Shown: positions 47,313 through 61,400, counted from the stretch's first letter. The stretch: 64,000 bases of DNA from Tetranychus cinnabarinus (GCA_022266195.1 WHVY01000006.1:496001-560000), one strand, 5' to 3'. The notes: generated by a model from the sequence alone, not told the origin. Numbers and translations are program-made.

Positions 47313-48913
47313 ACTGAAACAAAATAAGCAAACAAATAACATACATTACATATTACACATACTTACATACATATTGTGATATATACAGGGTATACAGCAA
47401 GTGTTTCAATTGTTAGTTAGGAGAGAGAAGTGTTTAATTATTGTGAATCCATGTTTGAATGCTGTAACCCAACAGTTTATTGATTATGATATTTTACCTC
47501 CGAAATTGAAACATTGTGTATGCTCTGAACACACAAAAGAAACTCTGTGTTGTCTTCTGTTGTTGTACCTTTTCTCATCCTGAAGACTTCATTGTTGCCT
47601 GTTTAAATTTAACTCAATTGTATATTTAATCACCAATGTTAATCCATTGACCAATATTTTTCTCTCTTCATTGTTTCGTCCTCACCACAAATATTGTACA
47701 ACAATTGATTCGATATTTTTGACTATTATCATCATCATATTGCCTATTTTCTGATTTTCCAGAGAAAACTTTCTATTTCATTGATCTCTTCCCAGTAATT
47801 GACTAGTTTTAATCTTAATCTACTAACAAGAAATCAATGTTCTCGGAAGATCTCTATTTCTTTTCTTCCTCGCACACATTACAACCTTACATACCTTAAC
47901 TCATTACACTCTCGCCCCTTCACCCAAATCCCTCTAATTGTTATCCAAAGTGTTAAATAATTAAACCTCATGAAGGTGATGATGAAAAAAAAGAAATTAA
48001 ATTATTATTCAGTTACATTATACATGTTAATCACTTGTGTGTAATCCATCTTATTTTTTATTTTATTCACAATGATAATCACAATTGGCCTTTTCACTGC
48101 TTCGTCTCGCACTTATCCTTTTTTCATCATCATCATCAAACCCCTTCTTGTTAATCATTTCATCCAAATTGTAATTGAATCTGATTTCAACTCTGTAAGC
48201 TGCCAGTTAATGAGAAAAATATATTCATAAAATATATATGATATTAAATGTTGGCAAATAAAGATCATTAATTATTTACAAAAATAAAGATCATTTTTTA
48301 ATTATTCGGACGTTTGAATGGCATGTAAACATCTGTCAATTATTTTTCACCCAATATCTAGAAACAATGGAAGCAACCAAATGAAGACTAACAATTGGAA
48401 ATGTTGAATACTAAAAAAAATATAAATAATGGATGGTTAATTGTTATAAATCAAGAGTCGTATTTAAAAATGGCATAAATCAAAGGATTTAATGAGAAAT
48501 GATTTATCCAAAATTTTGGTGCAAATTTTCATGATAACATGAAATGGTTGACAGTGTAATACAATGAGCAACATCTCTGGTTAACCAGAGAACTAAAAAT
48601 ATCGATTGTGTCTTCGGTTAGTTTAATCTTACCATGTTTTCCCTTTGAGTGAGTATTATAATTGAGGAAACACCATTATCATCTTTATCCTCATCTTCGT
48701 CATCATCATTCCAACCATATGAACATGAAACTTTGGAGCAGCCTCTTGTTGCACCAGGTCGAGAGTAAAGAGCAACTGCACCGAGTTGAATCACTGACTT
48801 GCACGTTCCTCTTTTTCCTCTGTTCTATTAAATTAAAATTAAATATTATTAAAATCTATCTAATCTATCTCTTTAGCTGAACAATTTAGCAAGGATAATT
48901 GACTATTTTTGAA
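47313..48913. other. 3' UTR of the TRERF1-like gene and upstream region of glutaminase
   Basis: AATAAA at 48257-48262, with a second copy near 48284, can end the TRERF1-like transcript. The stretch 48640-48820 is open on both strands with protein-like composition (see findings). It may be a 5' UTR exon of the glutaminase gene, since an acceptor (CTCTTTAG) at 48877-48878 precedes the glutaminase ATG exon. Confidence 0.45.
48257..48262 (+). terminator. Poly-A signal, TRERF1-like gene
   Basis: AATAAA lies about 0.95 kb after the stop codon. A second AATAAA occurs about 27 bases later, before any sign of the next gene. Confidence 0.4.
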
Positions 48914-51841
48914 ATGTTGACCAATGCTATACCCAGTAATCTGAAATTTATGAAAGCTGGTCAAATGGTTGGTCGAGCTGGAAATCAATCTAAAACTGGT
49001 TACCGGTTGCCACCAACTAAACTCCTTAATAATTTTATCCCATGTAATCACCATAGTCAACATTTTTTTAATCGTTTCCTTAATCTTTCAACGGCTAATC
49101 ATCAATTATGCAGACAATTTAAATATTTTAATGTTTCCAAAGGATATTTCATAATTACCGCAAGATCTCTCTGTTCCCAGACAAGTAAGGTTTTTATGCC
49201 ACCAGAGGAGTTTGTACAAACTAAAAATGGTTCACCTGATCAAGAGGCAATTAAAAGGTAAAGTAATTGTCTTTTTTGTCATTTATAGTGCTCAAGTCGA
49301 TAACTGTTTAATTTTCAAACATCATTAGTGTCAAACCGTTGAAATAATCAGACAGCTTCACCAATAATGTGACTTATGATAAAGTGTTGAAAAGACAATA
49401 CGAGATTTATTGATGTTTACAGTTTATTTTTACTCTTTTAACCTTCTGAAAGTTACCCAATTTCAGTGTTTAATATCATTCTGAATATGCTTTACGATCA
49501 ATTTTTGATTAAAAGTTATTTTAATTGAATCTTCAAGCTGTTTTTATCAATGAAGCCAGGTATGCTTTGGAACCTTTAATTTTTTTTAGCATTAGCTTGT
49601 ACCTTTTGCTTTTACCTCTGTCTCCTTTTGGCCAATAGATCGACAGACTTGCGATCACATGATTGCGATTTCTATGAATTTTGCTCTCTGATACTTGTAC
49701 CTACCATTAGATCAGCAAGTTTGAATTATGGTCAATGGTCAATTTTGATGTTTCATATAATCTAAATCATGATCTAATAAGTATTAATAATTTTTTTCTT
49801 TTCTTTTGACAGCATTAAAGTGGCAAACAAAACCACCGAAGATGTACTATTTGAAATGTTTGAAGATTCTTCCGGCCAAGTCAGTGTGAATAAATTTTTC
49901 TCAGCATTATCAGCAACTGGTCTTCGAGTTACGGATCCTCGTTTGAAGGAAATAATTAGTAAATTAAATGTGATTTGGAAAGCTAAACAAGATGCTGGAT
50001 CCTTTGAAGCTCTTTCTCTGGACAGAGAAACCTTTAAAATGGTTATTAAGGAAAACATTGTGCTCATTAGTCGTGCTCTTCGCCATCATTTTGTCATTCC
50101 AGAGTTCCAAGAGTTTTGTAAACAAATCGAAGAGTTTTATTGGAGTTGTAAAGCAAGAACTGGTGGTAAAGTTGCCAATTACATTCCCCAATTAGCCAAA
50201 TATAATCCTGATTACTGGGGTGTTACATTATGTACCATTGATGGTCAAAGGTTTGGCATAGGCGACACAGAGATACCATTTACAATTCAATCATGTGGTA
50301 AACCGATCAATTATGCTATAGCATTAAGTGAACTTGGAGCAGATATTGTGCATCGTTACGTAGGCCAAGAACCTTCCGGACGTATGTTTAATGAACTAGT
50401 GCTTGATCATGATAGTAAGCCACATAATCCTATGGTTAACGCTGGAGCAATTGTTGTTTGTTCATTGCTTCTTTATCTAGTTGAAGTAAGTTTAGATTTT
50501 TCACCAAAATATTGATGAATTTTTAATGAAATATTTTTATATCCCTTTCTACCCACAGCCTGAGATGCGAGTTTCGGAAAAATTCGATTGGGTTTGTAAT
50601 TATTTCAAAGCTATGGGTGGTGATGAATATCTTGGTTTCAGTAACGCAACTTTTCTTTCAGAAAGAGAAGCTGCTGATCGTAATTATGCAATTGGATATT
50701 ATATGAAAGAGAATAAGTGTTTCCCTGAGAGAGCCAATTTAAAAGAAGTAATGGATTTTTATTTTCAGGTAATTTTACAAATGTTTAAATCTAGATTAAA
50801 ATTTTTCTAATCACATTTGTTCTCATTTAGATGTGTTCTCTGGAAGTTAATTGTCCGACAGTTTCAGTAATAGCTGCTACTTTAGCTAATGGAGGTATTT
50901 GTCCAATTACTGGTCAAAGAGTGATCTCAAGTCAAGCTGTTCGTGATGTACTTTCTCTCATGCATTCTTGTGGAATGTATGATTATTCAGGACAATTTGC
51001 TTTTAATGTCGGATTACCTGCTAAATCAGGTTGGTATCTCCTGACTTTGATCTTGATCTTTTTACTTTACTCCAGTTACCGTAATGTGTTGCCCTCTAGT
51101 TTCAGTCAAAATATACAGATAAGTAACTGTTGATAAAAATTTGAAAGTTAACTCTATTTAATTTTTCCTATTCATTTAGGTGTTTCTGGATGCACAATGG
51201 TGGTTATTCCTAACGTTATGGGTTTGTGCTTGTGGTCACCACCATTAGACAATTATGGAAACTCTGTTCGAGGTCTAGAATTTTGTCGAGAATTAGTTAA
51301 AATTTTTAATTTTCATCATTTCGATAATTTACGCCATGTTCCACATAAGAAAGACCCAAGAAGACAGCGATTTGAAACGAAAGGATTAAAGATTGTCAGT
51401 CTTCTCTTCTCAGCTAGTTCTGGTGATGTTTCAGCTATGAGAAGGTAACTATTTCCTAAATTAAAACTAAACACTTAATAACTGCAATAATTCTCATCAA
51501 TTTCTAACCCAATTTCTGTCTTTTTCAGGTATTATCTTTCTGGTATGGAAATGGGACTGAGTGACTATGATGGTAGGACAGCCTTACATTTAGCTGCATC
51601 AGAGGGTCATTTAGCATGTGTTGAATTTTTGTTAAAAGTTTGTAAAGTTCCACCTCACCCGAAAGACAGGTAATCACATTTATAACGTGAAGCAAATGAT
51701 GAAAATTAATTAACGTAAATTTATTATTATTTCAGATGGGGCCACACTCCATTGGACGAGGCGAGGCGTTTCAATCACAATGAAGTTATTGATCTTCTAA
51801 AAGGTGTTGATGCCAACAAAGGAACTCCTAAAACCGAATAA
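48914..51841 (+). CDS. GLS: Glutaminase, mitochondrial (kidney type)
   Basis: Seven exons, 48914-49257, 49813-50485, 50559-50768, 50831-51029, 51180-51444, 51529-51669 and 51736-51841, give 645 residues. The first ~100 residues are basic and Ser/Phe-rich, fitting a mitochondrial presequence. An EF-hand-like helical region follows ([20 protein letters not shown]). The serine-dependent amidase domain holds the catalytic Ser-x-x-Lys in [10 protein letters not shown] (S275, K278), then [24 protein letters not shown] and [20 protein letters not shown]. The C-terminus has ankyrin repeats ([32 protein letters not shown]). It hydrolyses glutamine to glutamate and ammonia. Length and order match animal GLS. 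The donor at 51030 is the unusual GTTGGT, fixed by homology and phase. A 5' non-coding exon is likely. Confidence 0.95.
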
Positions 51842-51916
51842 AATTCGACTCCAATTGTTATTTGTTTAAATTCACCATTTATAGTCATTAGAGGATCAAA
51901 TTGTAAGACAATCAAC

Positions 51917-51922
51917 AATAAA
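51917..51922 (+). terminator. Poly-A signal, glutaminase gene
   Basis: AATAAA lies 76 bases after the stop codon. Another copy, in GAATAAAATAG near 52139, could serve a longer 3' UTR. Confidence 0.5.
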
Positions 51923-54717
51923 CTGTCTTCGAAAACAGTTTTGACGAAGTGAGATCACACATATTTCTCTATTGATATATCAACAAATTTGATTCAATTT
52001 TGGTAATCGTTGTGTTTTTTGCTACCAAACCCTGTTATTGTACTTATCATCTTCCAGCACTGGATTAGATTAATATAAATGTCAACCTGAGAATCTCAAA
52101 TATTGGTATTATCAACCATTCCTTGTTAAATTGCTTTGAATAAAATAGTTTGTTGAATTTATCTGTAAAATGCCAACTTTCCTTTCAAATGTGAACGCAT
52201 GGGTTTATGTGATAAAAAAATGAAAAGCCATGAATCAATCTTCTTTCCCTAACAATGCTTCATTTATTGAAATTGAATAAATCACACAATAAATGGTTGA
52301 GCTGTAAAATTGCAGTCAGAATTGTTCCTCAATGATATTTAAAATATGAAAAAATTCAGGTTAACTCTCAGAGTAACTCACATTAACTGTCAAAAATTTA
52401 CATTGAGTAAATAAAGTTACAAATGAGATTAAGTTTCTCATTGAGTGTGTTAAAATTTGACCCATTCAGTGAATCGCTGAAAGAAGGAATGACGAACAAA
52501 AGACGACAACCCTTTGATTAATTAATTAATGCATTTGCTTGAGATGGAAGAGAAAAAAAGAAAAGGCGCAGAAAATGATGAAGATAGTGGAAAGTAAAGA
52601 AAAATGGTTTTTCTTCAACAAAGGGTTGAATTGTTATCCCTTGTTTGGATGCATTTCTTTCTTCCTTTATCTTCTTGTTATGGTTAATTTTAGGGTTCCT
52701 TTTAAAGCTTCCGGAAGACAATCAACAATTTGTCTCAACTGATATTTGCTTCACAATTGACATTAAACACATTCAAGAACAGAAGATTAAATTAGATTGA
52801 TGAACAAGCTTATTTTTTTATCAACATCTCACAACTTAAACCAAGAATAGATAAGAAGATGGTTCAAAAAAAAGGAGTTCGACGAGCCAAAAATAGTGAA
52901 GAAAGTACACGATAAAGATAAAAGAGAATGACGATGAAGACAAAGATGAAGATGAGAATCACTAGGATGACGATAAAAGATTGATTATCTGAATCGAAGT
53001 CAAGTAAGAACAAAAAAAAACTAAAACATCACCATTGAATAAATGGGCAACATCCAAAATTGAGACACAATTTGTTATAAACAAAGTAAAATAAGGAGCT
53101 ATACACTAATAGCCTAGACCTGACTTAACTAGACCGATCAGGTGACAATCTAATCCTTGTCCAAACCTGATTTAATTTCATCAAATGTCCAGTTAAATAT
53201 CCAATTCAATGAAACTCATTGTCATATTTGAACCAAAAAACTCAATCAATTTTTTCGGTTACTTTACCTTACTACCATCTATTGGTTGACTTACCTACTA
53301 CCTCATGGGATGTTTACAAACCAATTGATTAACTCCATTGACTGATTGTATCTCAATGCCGTTTAACCTTTAACCAGTTTTTCAATTTTGTTTCTAATTT
53401 TCAGTGTTTCAACCTTAATCGATGATAATTGTGAGTGAATCCATGATTGGTTTTAAATGGCTAAAGTACATTGAAAAATACAACAGCGACTTATGGATAT
53501 GAGAAGAAATTATTGTTTAAAAATTGTGAATTTGTTGAGCTTCCGATTATGATTAGATTGAATGTACCCAATGTTTTGATGATAAAATCAGGTGAAAAGA
53601 TAATATTTTATTTCCCTTCTTCTGCCTTTAGTAGCTTCATTTGATCAAATGAAATGCAAAATCTTGTTGACAGTCAATCAATCATTTGTTTGTTAACTCA
53701 AAATGTTGCTTTTCATTTTTTTTGTTTGTTTGTGTTTGTCTGCACTTGTTCCCTGAACTCTGAAGAGTACATATTGAACATTATCTGAATTTGTTGATAG
53801 ACTAAATTGATCAATAATTGAATGAAAAGACTGTAAGAGATGTACAAAAAAAAGTGTGTTGACAGTAAATGCCAAAAATTACAATCAAACAAAAAGGCAA
53901 ACTGACAGGCTGTCTATGCAAAATTACTCAACTCGAGCCAGCGTTTTCCAAAGCTAATCAATAAAATATTCTGATCGAAACTCATTCACAATCATGAGAA
54001 TTTCTTCCAACCAGATGCTCATTGTTAATGGTAAATCCTGTCCTGATCCTGATCGGTTGATGCCATACAAAAAATGAATCAATGTTTCAATGTAAATGTA
54101 TTTCAAGAGGCGACTTTAAAGGTATTTTAAAAAAACATTTCATCAAAACCTGGTTTTGGGTTTTGGGTTGAAGCTTTTGTGTTTATGTGACAATCAAAGG
54201 ATGATAATTGAATGGTAAGACAATCAGTTAACGATTACTTTAATGTTGCCTGAAAGATTACAAGTCATTTGAAAGTTAATATTGAGTCTCATTTTCTCGA
54301 CTTTGTTTCCTTTACCTTTTCACATTCTTTAATAGATGTTACTAATGTAAATACAGGGGATTCACAATTAATCAGCTTGTTCTGTTGAGGCTTGAACATC
54401 CATCAAGAGAAGGACAAGACTGGAAAAGAAACAAAAAGTTGAATCAAATGAAACTTTCTATTCTTTTCAATTCCAAACCATTATTCTGGTTACATTGATT
54501 TTGCTTTGTTTTCTTTCATCATTATCCAGGATTCTTTACCTTTCAACTGAATACATCACCATTCGTGATGAAACTCTGCATCTTCCAGTTAACAAGATTG
54601 ATATTTCAAATGTTTAAGTTAAATGTTGACCAGAAATGACGAGAAACAAGTAAAGATTAATTTAACTTTCACTAAATTGTATTTTAACATGAAGTCAAGC
54701 AGCTGAAACATTCTGTA
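51923..54717. other. Non-coding DNA downstream of glutaminase
   Basis: AT-rich sequence with GA-rich tracts (about 52540-52600 and 52900-52990). Short open frames are not protein-like. No RNA gene or regulatory element was recognised. Confidence 0.4.
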
Positions 54718-55642
54718 CAGGGTTGGCCAGGAACAAAATTCACCTTCAAAGTCGACTTTTTAATCAATTGAGTTTCTCGAATAAAGATATTTCCCTAATT
54801 TCCTAATAAAATCCTTTAATTAACCGATCAAAATGAATAACTTTAATCTAAATGGTTTTAAAATTGATGCATCAAGACTTGTTTAATCATAAACTGTTCA
54901 TGCAATTGCGTTACAACAATTAACAACAAATTTTCAGACCAATGAAAGATTAAGATGAACTTCTCACTCTTGATTCAAAACAATTAATGATTGGAAATTT
55001 TCAATTCGAGTTTCTTCATCAAATTGACACTCAAAATATGAAAATGTCTGAAGTCAGTGAAATGAAACTTTCAAGATTCAAACGTGAATTTCACCCAATT
55101 TTCTGAATTGTCCATAACAACCAATTGTCTATGCATTTGATGTTTGTAGAAACAGCGAAAAATGTTGACTTTTTGGAATTTTAATCCAAATCGTAAATCG
55201 AAAGTTGGCTTTTTTTCGAGCCTAACGTTGATGCACTTGAACATAATTTTCACTGAGAATTTAAATGGCATTCAAAAGTGTATAAAATTTCATGAAATAT
55301 TCATCTGAATGGCGATGGAATCATGAAAAGCAGTCAATCATCTCGAAACATTTTCAAGACATTTCATTGAAGAGAAGAAGATTTAAAGCTGTAAAAATTT
55401 TGAATAACATTTCAATCCATTTTGTAGAAGGAAATGTTTTTTAATTTCCTGATTTTCCGTCTTAAAGTGATCTTCTAACCAACATTTTCCATGTACTTTT
55501 ATCCATTCAATTCCTAAACTGATCCAAAATAATATGTAAACAAAGGCTTCCTCTTAAACTGAACACCTCAGTCGATCTGAGTCAATGTTACCCAATCTGG
55601 AATCATTTGGAACGGGCAAAAAGGTAAAGTTGCCCAACCCTG
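54718..55642. mobile_element. Possible DNA transposon/MITE with CAGGGTTGG terminal inverted repeats
   Basis: The left end reads CAGGGTTGGCCA and the right end, on the opposite strand, CAGGGTTGGGCA: 11 of 12 positions match. Both ends are flanked by TA (TA at 54716-54717 and 55643-55644), as expected for Tc1/mariner-type insertion. The 925-bp interior has no transposase ORF, so it would be a non-autonomous or decayed copy. The repeats are short and similarity stops after about 12 bases, so chance is possible. Confidence 0.35.
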
Positions 55643-55644
55643 TA

Positions 55645-58475
55645 ATTTACTTGATAATTTGTTGTTACCATTATTATTGAAAGGGTGTGGTGATTATCAT
55701 GAATGCAAAACATAAATGGCAAGTTATCAAATAATATGTACATTTACAGTTGAGTTACACTTTGGGTTAACCAGTTTCAAGTTTAACACAAGTTAGGCAA
55801 AAATCAGTTGATCATATTGATTAGTTGTTATGGATCCATAACTATTTACCAATCTTAATGATTCCAGGAAAAGGAAGAAGCAAGGAAAAGATTCCCAATC
55901 ATTCCCAGTCAGCATCCAATTGAGCTTCACAATTCACAATTTAAATCACTTCAATTTAAGGGTAAAAAACCGTTGAAAGTCTTTCCTTTAAATCAAGTTC
56001 ATAATCAATAGGGAAACCAGAAAACCAGAGTTTCCTTCATTTTTGGGTTTTGTCTTTTACTTACATTTTCACTTCTTGATTATCCTTCTGGAATCATTTA
56101 ATCATTTTCATGATTCTCATTTCCTTCCAATCATTTGCAAATTCATCTCTAGATAATAGTTTTTTTATCGACATTTCTCTTCATATCCTAACCATCCTCA
56201 TTAGCTCAATGTTTGATTGTATTAATAAGGTTTAATTAAACACAATTATTCCTAATGATGATGAGACGAGGAAAAGAGGAACCAAAAAAACGTCGAAACT
56301 ATTTGAATATAAAATTCTAACTTGGTCCAAATCTTAACTCATACCATTTATAATGATATTGTATTGTAATTTCACCATTATATTAATAATATGAGTAATA
56401 AAAAGACTGATGATAATCTTTCTCTTGACAATATTACTTTCATTCCACCCACTTTCCACCCACATGACTTCCTCCAGTTGATAATGATCATAATTGGATA
56501 AATGAATTTCCAGTATAATTATGATACTAATGACAATAATCAACTGATGATGGTCAAGGTATGTCATTCAATATGTTTATATAACCTGAGATGGTCAATG
56601 AAAGGCGATTCCTTCAATTTTCACATTCTATTCAATTCCAGTCTATTTTCAGCTTAAACGTTGTACAACATTTTAATCTCAAGAAAATTATTGAAGAAAA
56701 TGAATTTTAGTGAGTTTTTGATTTTTTTAAATTTCGATTTAAAAGCGTTTAGTCTTTTGGGATTTTACTTTCATTTAAACTTATTGTTAAGGCAATGAAA
56801 CGATCTCGTTGAAACAGAATTTTCAGAAAATTAGAACAAAGAAAGAAATTTTTTTCAAAACCAATTTTAATTTCTTTTCTTTATAAAAGGTTCGCTCATT
56901 AAACTTGCAGAATCATGTTATTCCAATGATTCTGTGAGTCTTTTGTATCGACTTATGAAACATTTTCAGCTAAACAAGGCTTAACAAGAAATGAACTTTT
57001 CGTAAAATTTATTCTTAAAGTTCTAAGTATTAAGTTTCGAAACTGACTAAAGCGAAGTTGCGAGATTCTGAAAGTTATTCCAATGTGTTTTGATTTCGTT
57101 GTAAATCAAGTTCTGAAAATACTTTGAATCGTTATTTGCACAGATAAACTCAGTATTTGTATTTGAAAAGGGAAACAAAAGCGAACGAAAGAAATTTATC
57201 GATTTCGATTTCTATCGATTTTTACTCTTTCTTTTATACAGACTTCAATTCATGGTCATGCTTTTGCTTTTCACCTTTTCTCACTATTTTCCTACAGAAA
57301 TCAATGAAATCGTCTAACTTTACCAACAGAAACGAAAGTCTTGAAAACGTCAAAAAATTGTGTTGAATTTGCATTCTTCTCGTCAACCAGACAGACCGAT
57401 TAGAGTTGAACCGTGAATCTTTCAACATTTTGTATCATCATTATTCATATTGATAAAGAAGAAGAAGAAAAAGAAGAAAAAGAAAAAGAAAAAATCGAAA
57501 AGAAAATGAAGGTTTTGAATAAAAGGAATGATGAATTTGATGGCATTTCTTACAGTCAAGTTGAGTTTCATTGAAAATCAATTGTGTGGTTCAGCCAATT
57601 TGACCATCAAATGATTTCTTGTTCAAGCTAAGTATCGAAGCTGTTAACATTGGTATTAGTTTGCAATAAATTTGTGCGATTTGCTGATTGATTCATGCTT
57701 ACACCTTAATGGTTGGAGAGTTGAGATGAAAATTTGATTCTCATTTATATTTCAAGATTACATCACGCAATGCTCAATAGATGAATCGGTAACATTTGCC
57801 TTTCTTTGCCTAACATTGTTGTATTGTTACAATGTAATTGTATGAGCTTTTAATACTGTTATCTTTATTGGATTATTATTGTCATTATTATTATTTTACT
57901 GTAAGTTATCATTAGATGAATTTGCTTTTCCAACTGAATCATATCACTGTTCAGTGTATAACATTGATTATGGTTTGCTTTTGTGTCTTGTGTGTGTGTG
58001 TGTGTGTTTGGTAAGGTAAATGATAATACATTTATCACGATAGGTAAGAGAAACATGGTAAAATTAAAATGATAATTGAGGTGAAGAAAAAAGAAGAGAA
58101 GAAGAAAAAAAAGATGAATGAAATTCAGATGATCATGATGATGATCCTGGTGAAGTTGATGGAGGGAAATAAATTGTTTATTGTACTTTGAAAATGAAAT
58201 AGTGAAGAAGAAAGCAGAAGAAATGAGTTAAGAATGAAAGATGAAATGAAAGATCAATATTGCTTTTTTGCATATTTTCATTGAAGAAAGACGATCCAAA
58301 TCATCTGTTTGATATGATTTGGTTAACCCACAATTTGGTTAATAATTAATGTCAATTATGGTGTTTAATAATAATTATGTTTGGTGTTTGTCGGGTTGAC
58401 CCAACAATCCTCTCGGCGCAACCAGTGCAACCCAATCGGCGTTTTCCTTTGCCCAATCACGTTTGCCTCTTCGTA
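55645..58475. other. Non-coding DNA before the Rbp6-like 3' end
   Basis: AT-rich intergenic DNA. It contains a GAAGAAGAAA purine tract (about 57460-57510), a (TG)n microsatellite (57989-58007) and, near the right end, the probable 3' UTR of the minus-strand Rbp6-like gene. No gene was seen. Confidence 0.4.
57989..58007. repeat. (TG)n microsatellite
   Basis: An alternating TG run of about 19 bases. Confidence 0.9.
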
Positions 58476-61400
58476 TCATAACTGTTGAAGTGCGGCAGCG
58501 GCAGCATGCACATTGTTGATATGGTCCAGAGGTATGCAGATTCCTTGTAATTGATTGAGAGTCATACCTGCAAAAGGATAACCAAAGCCAGGGTAACCTG
58601 GATAACCACCACGCCCTGCGTAACCAGCATAGGCTCCAGGGAATCCTGGAAATAAGGGAACTGATGTGGAAGAAGATAGTGACTTGAGTGAATCTGAAAC
58701 ATTGAAAGAAAAGGAAAAAGTGATTAAAAAGGAAAATTCTCTTTTTTCGATCGGAGAAAAGATGATCATCGGAATGGTGATGCTGATAAGGGGAGGTTTC
58801 CTTTGGGTGTGGTTCAATTGGTGAAAAGAGTGAAATGAGAGAGATTCAATATTGTTCAATAGATAGAATCAAGTGTCGTTTGTTAACCTTTATATTAAAC
58901 ATTTCAACCAATGGAAACATTTTCACTTTTCATTCAACACAAGTAAAAGGGCGTTGAGTCGTTACTCTTCATTACATTATAAGAGGTTACTTTTAAGAGT
59001 CAATTTTATTTAATATCAAGGAAAGTTCACAAGAACAAACTCTTTTCGCATTTTCTTCAGAATTCGCTCTCGCTTTGAAACGCAACTTTCAATTTCTTTT
59101 CATCGAATCCCTCTGATCCCCTCTAATTTGTCAGTAAGGAAGACAACATCAAGAAACCGATGAAAAGTTTTGAGTTTGAACAACGAAAAAGAAAATTCCA
59201 TCAGAAAATTTAAATGTTTTTCTTAGAAACGATTCTTGATTGGGACGACACAGAATTTTAGATTTACAAAAATATGGCCAATCTTGTGATTGAGAATTGA
59301 TTCAAAGAGAAAATTGAAAATCTGAAAAATTGAAATCTTATCAATCTTATCATCATTGAGTTTTGAATTTGAACAACGAAAATGAAAATTCTGTTCAGAA
59401 AATTTGTATTTCTTCTGAAACGATGGTTCGAACGAAACAGAATTTGAGATTTATGAAAATATGGCCAAGCTTTTGATAGAAAATTCATTCAAAAAGAAAA
59501 TTGAAAATCTGAAAAATTGAAATCTTTTGAGTTCGAATGTGGCAGAATATAAAAATCCTAAAAAATCTTTTTGTTAAAGCATTGTTGGTCAGTTGAACTT
59601 GAAAGATTCAAAGTTCAATTTGACTATTTTCCAGAGTTTAAATGAAGTTCTGGTTTGATCTAGATTTGATGAATTTTGATGAAACTTTTAGTCCAACATT
59701 TTGCTTCATTTTGAGCAAATTGCAATGAAACCGGAAAGGATTTTCATCTGACAAACAAGTAAATGAAAAGCAAGTTGTGATTAACAATTAGATAAAGGCG
59801 TTCTCATGTTAATAATCAATGAAGTTTGTTTTTTTGTGTGTTTTTCAATGAATGATGAATCCAATAATACCAACAATAATAGCTGATGATAGTTAAGCTT
59901 TTCAGGTTGAAAGGTTAATGTGGAAAAAAGTTGATGCTAAAAACTAGGAAATATAAAAATGATAGGAAAGAGACAAAAAAAGGAGCAAAAAAAGTGAATC
60001 AAAAAAAAGTAATTTTGGCAAACTGGTTATTTGGTCCATTGATTGCTACGGTAATGAGTTTGGCTCCTTATATATTATTTTTGTTGAGAGACTTTTGTCA
60101 CAATTTTGGGTCTTTCGATGGTTAATAGTTTCATTGGTTGGGTTCTTTGTTTTAAATTGTTTCCAGTGATACAATTGAGTGAAGATGATGATGGGAAGGA
60201 GTGAAGGAAGAAGTGATGAGGATAAAGTAACGATGAAAAGGAGGAGTTGAATTGAAGTTAACCACATTTACTGGGCAATCATTGAAAATCATTTGAATAC
60301 TTGAAAATTATTCTTTGGCGCTCTTCTCCTCTTTTCTGGATCAACTCTAATTATAGCTAATCAATTCAATTAATCTGGGAAACATATCATTATTATAAAA
60401 TTATAAAAGTCTAATTATAATGAGATTAACAAGTTGATTAAGAGTTGCCATTCAATTGAATAATTTTGCTGCTACTCTTTTTGTTTCAACCTTTATTCTG
60501 AATACTGATGTGACTGAATAAAGTGTTGCTAAATTTTATCTCTTATTATCACATGGAAGGTGAAAAATGTTGAGAAAACTGTTGAAAATGTTTTTCAGCT
60601 TTTTTCCAGTTCTTCCTTCATCTAATCTCTTTATTCATTTTTTTCAGTTTCTTTCCTTTTTTACTCCAGTTTTTCATTTCCGTTTGTCACTGGATCATCA
60701 TGTTTTTCATCATCATCTCATTATCACTGAATACAACATGTTTCATTGTAATAATAATCATTCTCAGAATTATGCTTTTGCTAATGGTTTGGTTGAGATG
60801 CACAAAAAAATGTTTCATTTTGTCCCAACATTTGCTAACAAGCAAACTATTTAATATGGAAAATTCATTTCGCATAGATTCAGATGAGATAACAGATGAA
60901 ACTGAGTTTTAACGATTAAAAGAGTTTTCCAATTTTGACTTTTCAAGTAGAATAAGTAGACTTATCACTCAATATAACTAATAGCTGTAATAGCTTGACC
61001 TGAAATGGATTGAGCTACTGCATTAAAGGATAGTCTTTGCCTCCTCTAAGCCTGCAAGTTTATCAAGTCTTTGGAGTTGATCATCTAATGCTTTGCCATC
61101 AACTGAATAGCTGTTAAAACTGCTCAACATTGAGTCAATTTTCATTGAAAGCCAACCTTTATCGAACACACAAATTAGATCATTTCCTATTTTCGCTGTG
61201 ACCATTTTTAGTGTTGGAAACTGCACTTAAACATGGGATTTGATAGATTAATTTTCAGACCTTTTCTGTTTTGCTAATCAGATGAGGTTATTTTAATTTT
61301 CAATGAATAATGAAATTTCATCAAAAGTTAAAATGGTTTTATTGTTCAAGCAAATCGCCATTAAATGGTCTTGTCCGAGGAATAAAACGGTTTCCATAAA

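Noticed and set aside
49774..50067. 97-codon minus-strand frame
   Set aside because: Antisense of the glutaminase exon at 49813-50485.
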